Origin: Enterobacteriaceae bacterium UBA5654
Lineage (GTDB): Bacteria > Pseudomonadota > Gammaproteobacteria > Enterobacterales > Enterobacteriaceae
DNA length: 27,179 nucleotides
Direction of reading: 5' to 3'
NCBI GenBank assembly: GCA_002421005.1
Contig: DIJC01000002.1
Coordinates: 1 to 27,179, forward strand
Part shown: piece by piece, positions 16,142-23,049 of the stretch
Position numbering within the stretch: position 1 is the stretch's first letter
Layout: the number at the start of each line of letters is the position of its first letter
Program-made: the position numbers and the translations under genes
The notes under the pieces: generated by a model
Seen by the model: only the letters and a program-made list of their open reading frames with translations
Told to the model about the DNA's origin: nothing
Databases searched by the model: none

Positions 16142-16169
16142 ATTTGCGTTTAGCAGCCTGATTTCGCTT

Positions 16170-16185
16170 CGTGAAAGCGATCACA
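16170..16185. promoter_or_regulatory. CRP site of glnAp1
   Basis: CGTGA-AAGCGA-TCACA matches the CRP consensus TGTGA-N6-TCACA at nine of ten positions. Its centre is about 70 bases before the expected glnAp1 start, which fits the CRP-dependent sigma70 promoter known for glnA. Confidence 0.8.
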
Positions 16186-16230
16186 AACAAACTCTGCAAT
16201 ACTTGTTTGCGGAGGATCTTTGTGATCCTG

Positions 16231-16259
16231 TTTTGTAGTGCGATTAATCCGTGTACAAT
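16231..16259 (+). promoter_or_regulatory. Candidate typA promoter
   Basis: TTTTGT (16231-16236) and TACAAT (16254-16259) are spaced by 17 bases, 33 bases before the typA start codon. The -10 is a good match; the -35 is moderate. Confidence 0.5.
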
Positions 16260-16291
16260 AACGCGCTATTTCTAATGCCTGAGGCAAAGTT

Positions 16292-18115
16292 GTGATCGAA
16301 AATTTGCGTAACATCGCCATCATTGCGCACGTTGACCATGGTAAAACCACCCTGGTTGACAAGCTGCTGCAACAATCTGGCACCTTTGGTGAGCGTTCTG
16401 AGCTTACCGAACGTGTCATGGACTCCAACGACCTGGAGAAAGAACGCGGGATCACCATCCTCGCGAAGAATACCGCTATCAACTGGCGCGACTACCGTAT
16501 CAACATCGTAGACACCCCGGGGCACGCCGACTTCGGCGGCGAAGTGGAACGTGTAATGTCTATGGTTGATTCCGTTCTGTTGCTTGTCGACGCAATGGAT
16601 GGCCCGATGCCGCAGACTCGCTTCGTGACCCAAAAAGCGTTTGCTAATGGTCTGAAGCCGATTGTTGTAATCAACAAAGTTGACCGCCCTGGCGCGCGTC
16701 CTGACTGGGTTGTCGATCAGGTATTTGACCTGTTCGTAAACCTGGGCGCAACCGACGAACAGCTGGACTTCCCGATCGTTTACGCCTCTGCGCTGAACGG
16801 TATCGCGGGTCTGGATCACGAAGACATGGCGGAAGACATGACTCCGCTGTTCGAAGCTATCGTCAAGCACGTTGAAGCACCGAACGTTGACCCTACCGGT
16901 CCGTTCCAGATGCAGATCTCCCAGCTCGACTATAACAACTACGTTGGCGTTATCGGCATCGGCCGTATCAAACGCGGCGTGGTTAAGCCGAACATGCAGG
17001 TGACTATTATTGATGCTGAAGGTAAGCGTCGTAACGGTAAAGTGAACCAGGTACTGGGTCACATGGGTCTGCAACGTGTTGAATCTGCTTCTGCCGAAGC
17101 GGGCGACATCATTGCAATCACCGGTCTGGGCGAGCTGAACATCTCCGACACCATTTGCGATCCGCAAAACGTCGAAGCGCTGCCGGCACTCTCCGTTGAT
17201 GAGCCGACCGTGACCATGTTCTTCTGCGTAAACACTTCACCGTTCTGCGGTAAAGAAGGCAAATACGTCACCTCTCGTCAGATCCTTGAGCGTCTGAACA
17301 AAGAGCTGGTACATAACGTTGCGCTGCGCGTAGAAGAAACCGAAGACCCGGACGCTTTCCGCGTATCAGGTCGTGGTGAACTGCACCTGTCTGTTCTGAT
17401 CGAAAACATGCGTCGTGAAGGTTTCGAAATGGCGGTTTCCCGTCCGAAAGTTATCTTCCGCGAAATCGATGGCCGTATGCAGGAGCCGTTCGAGCAGGTA
17501 ACGCTGGATATCGAAGAACAGAACCAGGGTTCCGTTATGGAAGCGCTGGGTATCCGTAAAGGCGATCTGCGCGACATGATGCCGGATGGCAAAGGTCGTG
17601 TGCGTCTGGATTACGTCATCCCAAGCCGTGGCCTGATCGGTTTCCGTACCGAATTCATGACCATGACCTCCGGTACTGGCCTGCTGTACTCCAGCTTCAG
17701 CCACTACGACGACGTCCGCGCGGGTGAAATCGGCCAGCGTCAGAACGGCGTGCTGATCTCCAACGGTCAGGGTAAAGCTGTGGCTTACGCCCTGTACAGC
17801 CTCCAGGATCGCGGCAAGCTGTTCCTGGGTCACGGTGCAGAAGTGTATGAAGGCCAGATCATCGGTATTCACACGCGTTCTAACGACCTGACCGTTAACT
17901 GCCTGACCGGTAAAAAACTGACCAACATGCGTGCTTCTGGTACTGATGAAGCCACCACGCTGGTCCCGGCAGTCAAAATGTCTCTCGAACAGGCACTGGA
18001 ATTCATCGATGATGATGAACTGGTAGAAGTTACGCCGGTCTCTGTACGTCTGCGTAAACGTCACCTGACCGAGAACGACCGTCGCCGCGCTAACCGTGGC
18101 CCGAAAGACGCGTAA
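16292..18115 (+). CDS. typA: Ribosome-binding translational GTPase BipA/TypA
   Basis: An EF-G-like GTPase that helps 50S assembly and growth at low temperature or under stress. The 607-residue length equals E. coli. G motifs are AHVDHGKTT (12-20), RGITI (52-56), DTPGH (74-78) and NKVD (128-131). A beta-barrel domain, two EF-G-like domains, and the C-terminal BipA-specific domain with SNGQGKAVAYAL, LTGKKLTNMRASGTDEA and the basic end KRHLTENDRRRANRG follow. It starts with GTG at 16292, with GAGG at suitable spacing. It is divergent from glnA and ends at a terminator that abuts csqR. Confidence 0.97.
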   Translation: MIENLRNIAIIAHVDHGKTTLVDKLLQQSGTFGERSELTERVMDSNDLEKERGITILAKNTAINWRDYRINIVDTPGHADFGGEVERVMSMVDSVLLLVDAMDGPMPQTRFVTQKAFANGLKPIVVINKVDRPGARPDWVVDQVFDLFVNLGATDEQLDFPIVYASALNGIAGLDHEDMAEDMTPLFEAIVKHVEAPNVDPTGPFQMQISQLDYNNYVGVIGIGRIKRGVVKPNMQVTIIDAEGKRRNGKVNQVLGHMGLQRVESASAEAGDIIAITGLGELNISDTICDPQNVEALPALSVDEPTVTMFFCVNTSPFCGKEGKYVTSRQILERLNKELVHNVALRVEETEDPDAFRVSGRGELHLSVLIENMRREGFEMAVSRPKVIFREIDGRMQEPFEQVTLDIEEQNQGSVMEALGIRKGDLRDMMPDGKGRVRLDYVIPSRGLIGFRTEFMTMTSGTGLLYSSFSHYDDVRAGEIGQRQNGVLISNGQGKAVAYALYSLQDRGKLFLGHGAEVYEGQIIGIHTRSNDLTVNCLTGKKLTNMRASGTDEATTLVPAVKMSLEQALEFIDDDELVEVTPVSVRLRKRHLTENDRRRANRGPKDA

Positions 18116-18130
18116 TTAACGCCGCTTTCA

Positions 18131-18168
18131 ACAAAAACCCCGCGCAGCGTGCTGTGCGGGGTTTTTTT
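18131..18168. terminator. Terminator between typA and csqR
   Basis: AAACCCCGC (18135-18143) pairs with GCGGGGTTT (18156-18164), with further pairs inside, and runs into seven T residues. The A-run before the stem makes it able to stop csqR transcripts arriving from the other side too. Its T-tract touches the csqR stop codon. Confidence 0.88.
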
Positions 18169-18964
18169 ATATCTCTTGCTGATGCAGCGAATCGGCGATC
18201 ACCAGTTCTACATTCTCTTCGCTCAGTAACTGTTTAAAGGAATCTGGCGGTGGCGCGTCGGTAAAAAATGCGCGCCCCTGGCGCGCATTTCCTACAGAGA
18301 CGGCAGCAGAGGCGGTAAATTTGGTGCGATCGGCGACCAGCAGCGTGTTACGTGCGTGCTTCATCATCGTCCTGGCGACCTGGGCTTCATTGACATCAAA
18401 CTCCAGCAGCGTTCCGTCATGCTCAATAGCGCCAATGCTGGTGATGAGATAATCGGCTCTGAAACCCTCAATAAAATTTACGGCGGCGGGGCCAACGATA
18501 CCGCCATTGTGCGCGCGTAACGAACCGCCCGGCACCATCACCTCAATATCCTGGTTTTTATACAAGATTTGCGCGACGCGCAGACTATTGGTGATGATGC
18601 GCAAATCACGACGACTGAGCAAAGCCCTGGCGACCGCCTCGACGGTAGTACCAATCGTAATAAAAACGGTACAGCGTTCCGGCAGATAATCCGCGACCGC
18701 CTCAGCGATGGCCCGTTTCTCCTGGGTCAGGGAGAGTTCCCGTTGCTCAAAAGCCGTATTCATGATGCTGGAGACACGTCCGGCCCCGCCATGATGTCGG
18801 GTGATCAGACCCTGCTCGCTCAACTTACGAATATCCCGGCGCACGGTTTGTGTAGAAACATCCAGCAACTGCGCAAGCTCTTCAATATTCATATAGCCTC
18901 GTTCCGCAATATAGTGAACGAGCTGGTCGTGCCGTGGATTCCCGGTGACTTCGATAATGCTCAT
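18167..18964 (-). CDS. csqR: DeoR-family regulator of sulfoquinovose genes CsqR (YihW)
   Basis: Represses the SQ genes in E. coli and is released by SQ-derived compounds. The 265-residue product has a DeoR-type helix-turn-helix at about 20-60 (YMNIEELAQLLDVSTQTVRRDIRKL, then ITRHHGGAG) and a C-terminal sugar-phosphate-sensing domain with TIGTTVEAVARAL, DFNVNEA-like DVNEAQVARTMM, and LLVADRTKF. The close match to YihW includes the start (GNPRHDQL). An AGGAGT ribosome-binding site precedes the ATG. It sits directly after typA and is divergent from yihU, unlike in E. coli, where yihW is divergent from yihV. Confidence 0.9.
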   Translation of the reverse strand: MSIIEVTGNPRHDQLVHYIAERGYMNIEELAQLLDVSTQTVRRDIRKLSEQGLITRHHGGAGRVSSIMNTAFEQRELSLTQEKRAIAEAVADYLPERCTVFITIGTTVEAVARALLSRRDLRIITNSLRVAQILYKNQDIEVMVPGGSLRAHNGGIVGPAAVNFIEGFRADYLITSIGAIEHDGTLLEFDVNEAQVARTMMKHARNTLLVADRTKFTASAAVSVGNARQGRAFFTDAPPPDSFKQLLSEENVELVIADSLHQQEI

Positions 18965-19269
18965 GAATACTCCTGTGCCCTTCCCCTGAGTTTTTTACTA
19001 TTTTACGCATAAAGTGACAAAAATGACTCGTTTTGCTCACGATTACACATTCCGGCGGAGACGCGTTGTTTCAGCCGCGCTTGCGCGCTTTTGAGCGTCT
19101 CTGTTTAGTCTGCGGCGCAGTTGTCCTGTTTTGTTCGATTTTATGACAGAAGCGGTCAAATTAGTGACCTGTATCCTGTTTTCCTGCATAAATTACAAAT
19201 ATGATCAAAAAGTGACAATCAAATCCTCAATTTGTAATTATTTTTCCAGCTTAAGACAGGAGATCGGTT
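18965..19269. promoter_or_regulatory. csqR-yihU divergent control region
   Basis: This 305-base, AT-rich gap holds the promoters of both genes. It contains an inverted repeat GGTCA-AATTAG-TGACC (19154-19169) and a perfect ten-base inverted repeat, AATTACAAAT (19191-19200) with ATTTGTAATT (19230-19239). AAGTGACAA occurs twice (about 19013 and 19210). A tolerable yihU promoter is GTGACC (19164) with ATAAAT (19188), which would place the first repeat over the -35. These are candidate CsqR sites by position only. Confidence 0.55.
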
Positions 19270-20160
19270 ATGACAACCATAGCATTTTTGGGATTAGGTC
19301 AGATGGGCAGCCCGATGGCGAGCAATCTGTTGCAGAAAGGCCATGCTTTGCGGGTGTTTGACGTCAACCCGCAGGCCGTCAAGGCGTTAGTGCAAAAAGG
19401 CGCGATTGCCGCCAAAACCCCCGCTGATGCCGCGCAAGGCGCAGCCTTTGTGATCACCATGCTGCCAAATGGCGATATCGTTCGCCAGGCGCTACTCGGC
19501 GACGATGGAGTCAAAAAAACGCTCTCCGGCGATGCGCTGGTCATTGATATGTCCACGATCCATCCCTTACAGACCGATGCACTAATCGCGGAGATGAATG
19601 CGAACGGCATCAGCATGATGGATGCGCCGGTAGGTCGAACCTCCGTTAATGCGATTGACGGCACATTGCTGATCCTGGCTGGTGGCACGCCTGAACAGGT
19701 TGAACGCGCCCGGCCGATTTTAATGTGCATGGGAAATGAACTGGTGGAAGCGGGCGGACCGGGGATGGGGATCCGCGTGAAGCTTATCAATAACTACATG
19801 AGTATTGCGCTGAATGCACTTTCGGCGGAAGCCGCCGTACTGTGTGAATCTTTGGGCCTTAGCCTGGACGTGGCGATCAAAGTGATGAGCGGCACCGCCG
19901 CAGGCAAAGGGCACTTTACAACCACATGGCCTGGAAAAGTGCTGAAAGGGGATCTGTCTCCGGCCTTTATGGTGGATTTAGCGCTGAAAGATCTGCGCAT
20001 CGCCGTTGATGTCGCCCGGCAGACGGGAGCGCCGCTAAACATGGGAATGGCGGCAGAAGCCTACTACACCCGCGCGAGCGAAAACGGCAGAGGGCGTCAG
20101 GACTGGAGCGCGTTGTTATCCCAGGTGCGTCAGCAGGCGGGCCGCCCGGACGCGCTTTAA
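19270..20160 (+). CDS. yihU: 3-sulfolactaldehyde reductase YihU
   Basis: Reduces 3-sulfolactaldehyde to 2,3-dihydroxypropane-1-sulfonate with NADH, the last step of sulfoglycolysis in enteric bacteria. The 296-residue protein is of the beta-hydroxyacid dehydrogenase family. It has the Rossmann motif GLGQMG at 8-13, DAPVGRTS with Arg123, and KLINNYMS with catalytic Lys171, Asn174 and Ser178, the residues that define the sulfonate site in E. coli YihU. Overall similarity to E. coli YihU is high, which argues against a tartronate semialdehyde reductase. AGGAG lies seven bases before the ATG. It stands alone on the plus strand, apart from the rest of the SQ operon. Confidence 0.92.
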   Translation: MTTIAFLGLGQMGSPMASNLLQKGHALRVFDVNPQAVKALVQKGAIAAKTPADAAQGAAFVITMLPNGDIVRQALLGDDGVKKTLSGDALVIDMSTIHPLQTDALIAEMNANGISMMDAPVGRTSVNAIDGTLLILAGGTPEQVERARPILMCMGNELVEAGGPGMGIRVKLINNYMSIALNALSAEAAVLCESLGLSLDVAIKVMSGTAAGKGHFTTTWPGKVLKGDLSPAFMVDLALKDLRIAVDVARQTGAPLNMGMAAEAYYTRASENGRGRQDWSALLSQVRQQAGRPDAL

Positions 20161-20167
20161 CGGCAAA

Positions 20168-20191
20168 CCCCGCCGTTCATTCACGGCGGGG
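20168..20191. terminator. Stem-loop between convergent yihU and yihO
   Basis: CCCCGCCGT and ACGGCGGGG form a perfect nine-base stem with a six-base loop in the 50-base gap between the two stops. On the minus strand it is followed by TTTG, so it may end the yihO transcript; T-tracts are short on both sides. Confidence 0.6.
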
Positions 20192-20210
20192 AGCCTGTAT
20201 ACTCGCCGCC

Positions 20211-21596
20211 TCAGACCACCTCAACGATTTCTTTATTTTTTTTCCGCTGACTGATTTCCTCGATAATAAACGCAAAGCGTTTTTCATTGAGTTTATAAAA
20301 GAAACCCATCGTCAGCGCCGCGATAATCGCCAGGGCGCAGGGCCAGATAAAAATAAGCTGACGCAGGCCCAGCAGCGTGGCATCGCTTTGGGTGATATTG
20401 GGAACATAGCCGATCTGCGTCAGCATAATACCGGGCAAAAAACCGGCAAGCGCAGCAGAAATTTTACGGAAGAAGGTGTAACCCGTGTACACCGAGCCCT
20501 CGGCGCGAATGCCGGTTTTCCATTCACCGTAATCGACGGTGTCGGGAACCAGCGCCCAGTTCAGGCTGTTCACAAACGCGGTGCCAAAAAAGGCGAGGCA
20601 GGAGAACATCACAAAGGTGAGGGAACTACTTCCCCAGAAATAATTCAAAATATCCCCCACCGCCCAGAGCACCATACCGGCTAAATAGACCTGTTTTTTA
20701 CCGAAGCATTTTACGGTCGACGGAACCAGCAGCACCCCGACCAAAACGCAACCCATACTGAAGAATCCCATCCACGATAATAAATTAATATCGTTTAAAA
20801 CATACTGCGCATAATAAACCTGAATCGCCAGCTTGATATTAAATGCCGCCAGGGTACAAAGATTGGCGATACAGAGAACCAGCAGAGGCGGATTGCGGAA
20901 TATCGCACAGAATGATTTGAGAATGCTGATCTTATGCCCGGCGGGAACGGTATCAATATAATGCTCTTTGACGCCTTTGTAACAGAGCATCATGAATAAA
21001 AATCCACAGCCGGAGAAAATCAGCGCCGCACAGCCATAGCCGAGCGTCGGGGTCGAAAACAGGGACTGAAGCGGAATAAACGCCACCGTACACACCAACA
21101 ATCCCAGCGTTGCGCCCCCTTGCCGAAAGGCCGCCAGTTGCGCCCGCTCGTCAGGATTTTGGGTGATGGCGGGGATCATCGCGCCATAAGAGCAGTTCAT
21201 CAGGCTATAACACAGGCCAAACAGCATAAACAGGCCGGTGGCAATAGCCGTTTTGATCGGCAAACTAAACGTTGTGGCGATAAACTGTAATGTGGCAACA
21301 ACGGCCGCCGGGATCGCCGCGTACAGAATAAAAGGTCTGAATTTCCCTTTGGGGCCAATGCGTTGACGGGAATCGAGTAAGAATCCGGTTAGCATATCGG
21401 TAAAGGCGGTAAAAAACTTCGCCACCAGAAAGATAATGCCCCCATACCAGGCGGGCATCCCTAACTCATCGGTATAAAATTTAAGAAGATATAATGTCCC
21501 GATGCTTAGCATCAAATTGGAACCAACATCACCCACGCCATAGGCGAATTTTTCCCGCAGCTTCAGTTTTAATGTGAGTGGATTAGGGTCAGGCAT
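20211..21596 (-). CDS. yihO: GPH-family transporter YihO (sulfoquinovose-related uptake)
   Basis: A twelve-helix inner-membrane symporter of the glycoside-pentoside-hexuronide (MelB-like) family, proposed to import SQ or its glycosides. The 461-residue frame from the ATG at 21596 begins MPDPNPLTLKLKLREKFAYG, with AAGGA about nine bases before it; longer upstream starts run into yihP. Typical motifs are KFYTDELGMPAWYGGIIFLVAKFFTA-like loop 2-3 sequence, the NCSYGAM segment, and DYGEWKTGIRAEG near the C-terminal half. It matches E. coli YihO rather than YihP at GSVYTGYTFFRKISAAL. It is the last gene of the operon, 19 bases after yihP. Confidence 0.9.
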   Translation of the reverse strand: MPDPNPLTLKLKLREKFAYGVGDVGSNLMLSIGTLYLLKFYTDELGMPAWYGGIIFLVAKFFTAFTDMLTGFLLDSRQRIGPKGKFRPFILYAAIPAAVVATLQFIATTFSLPIKTAIATGLFMLFGLCYSLMNCSYGAMIPAITQNPDERAQLAAFRQGGATLGLLVCTVAFIPLQSLFSTPTLGYGCAALIFSGCGFLFMMLCYKGVKEHYIDTVPAGHKISILKSFCAIFRNPPLLVLCIANLCTLAAFNIKLAIQVYYAQYVLNDINLLSWMGFFSMGCVLVGVLLVPSTVKCFGKKQVYLAGMVLWAVGDILNYFWGSSSLTFVMFSCLAFFGTAFVNSLNWALVPDTVDYGEWKTGIRAEGSVYTGYTFFRKISAALAGFLPGIMLTQIGYVPNITQSDATLLGLRQLIFIWPCALAIIAALTMGFFYKLNEKRFAFIIEEISQRKKNKEIVEVV

Positions 21597-21615
21597 AATA
21601 AATATTCCTTTATTA

Positions 21616-23004
21616 TTATGGTCGCGCCATGTTTTTACGGGCTTCAATTTCTTCCACAATGCGCACATACATTTTTTCGTTGAGATTGTAGAAGCAGCCC
21701 ATCGTAATCATCGCCATAATGGCCAATGCGCAAGGGTAAATAAAAATAAGCTGACGTAAGCCCGCAACCGTATCCGCCGATTGCACCACGTTCGGCACAT
21801 AGCCAATTTGCGTCAGCATCCAGCCGGGGAAAAAGCCTGCCAGCGCCTGGGACATTTTGCGGAAAAAGGTCAGCCCGGTATAAACCGTGCCTTCTGAGCG
21901 CACGCCGGTGCGCCATTCGCCATATTCCACCGTATCCGAAACCAGCGCCCAGTTCAGGCTATTCACAAACGCGGAGCCGAAGAATGCCAGACAGGAAAAC
22001 GCGACGAAGCTGACCGACCCGCCGCCAAAGACGTAGTTGAGGATATCGCCGAGCGCCCAAATCAGCAGGCCGCCGAGATAAACCTTTTTCTTACCGAAAC
22101 GGCGCACGGCCGCTGGCATCAGCAGAACGCCGATGAAGATGCAGCCCATGCTGAAAAAACCCATCCAGGAGAGGAGGATAGGATCGTTGAGCACGTACTG
22201 GGTGTAATAAACCTGAATCGCCAGTTTGACGTTGAACGCAGCCAGCGTACAGAGATTGGCAATACAGAGAATAAACAGCGGGCGGTTCCCGGCAATGGCG
22301 CGAAATGATTGCAGTAAGTCCGGCTTTTGCGCCGAATCAGCGGCTTTCACCTCAACATAGCGTTCTTTCACCCCGGCATAACAGAGCCACATAAACAACA
22401 TGCCGCACAGAGAGAACAGCGTGGCGGCAAAAACATAGCGTACTTGCGCGCTCCCTTCGATCAGGTTCATCACCGGGACAAAACAGACTGTTCCCAGCAG
22501 CAGACCGAGGGTGGAGCCGCCCTGCCGCCATGCCGCCAGCGACGCGCGTTCATTGGGGTTTTTGGTGATGGCGGGAACCATCGCGCCATACGAGCAGTTC
22601 ATCAGACTGTAGAACAGGCCGTACAGCATAAATAACACCGTGGCGACCACTGTTTTACCCGTAATTTCAAACGGTGTGCCGACGAAGTTGGCGATTGCCA
22701 GCAGCGCCACCGGAAGGGCGGCATAAAGCACGAAGGGGCGAAATTTGCCCTTCGGACCGATTTTGCGCCGTGAGTCGAGAAGCACCCCGGTGCCCATATC
22801 GGTAAAGGCGGTAAAAAACTTGGCAATCAGAAAAATGATGCCGCCGTAAGTCCCGGGTAAACCGAGGACATCGGTATAAAACTTGAGTAAATAGAGCGTT
22901 CCGATATCCAGCAGGATATTGGAACCTAAATCGCCGACGCCATAGGCGATTTTTTCTTTTAAAGGCAGGCGCAGAGTGGCCGGGTTGGCTGTCGTTTGAC
23001 TCAT
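21616..23004 (-). CDS. yihP: GPH-family transporter YihP (sulfoquinovose-related uptake)
   Basis: A second twelve-helix symporter, paralogous to the YihO product next to it. The 462-residue frame starts MSQTTANPATLRLPLKEKIAYG at 23004; an ATG two codons earlier is unlikely because GAGGA directly abuts it. It shares with YihO the GVGDLGSNI start, VKLAIQVYYTQYVLND and EYGEWRTGVRSEG. It matches E. coli YihP at GTVYTGLTFFRKMSQALAGF. The two paralogues probably divide the work between SQ and its glycosides, or between import and export, but the sequence cannot decide. It lies 45 bases after yihQ, behind a small hairpin. Confidence 0.9.
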   Translation of the reverse strand: MSQTTANPATLRLPLKEKIAYGVGDLGSNILLDIGTLYLLKFYTDVLGLPGTYGGIIFLIAKFFTAFTDMGTGVLLDSRRKIGPKGKFRPFVLYAALPVALLAIANFVGTPFEITGKTVVATVLFMLYGLFYSLMNCSYGAMVPAITKNPNERASLAAWRQGGSTLGLLLGTVCFVPVMNLIEGSAQVRYVFAATLFSLCGMLFMWLCYAGVKERYVEVKAADSAQKPDLLQSFRAIAGNRPLFILCIANLCTLAAFNVKLAIQVYYTQYVLNDPILLSWMGFFSMGCIFIGVLLMPAAVRRFGKKKVYLGGLLIWALGDILNYVFGGGSVSFVAFSCLAFFGSAFVNSLNWALVSDTVEYGEWRTGVRSEGTVYTGLTFFRKMSQALAGFFPGWMLTQIGYVPNVVQSADTVAGLRQLIFIYPCALAIMAMITMGCFYNLNEKMYVRIVEEIEARKNMARP

Positions 23005-23019
23005 GATCATTCCTCATGT

Positions 23020-23041
23020 GCCCGTGAGTTCCCCCACGGGC
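23020..23041 (-). other. Small intercistronic hairpin yihQ-yihP
   Basis: GCCCGTG and CACGGGC pair around an eight-base loop, just after the yihQ stop and about five bases before the yihP ribosome-binding site. No T-run follows on the minus strand. It may adjust relative expression or mRNA stability. Confidence 0.4.
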
Positions 23042-23049
23042 GAACGGTA

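Noticed and set aside
16244..17167. 307-codon open frame antisense to typA
   Set aside because: It mirrors the codon bias of typA, lacks recognisable motifs or a ribosome-binding site, and covers the typA start and promoter.
17366..18064. 232-codon open frame antisense to typA
   Set aside because: A shadow of the typA reading frame; composition (runs of Thr, Val, Gln, His) is that of a reversed translation factor gene, with no family resemblance.
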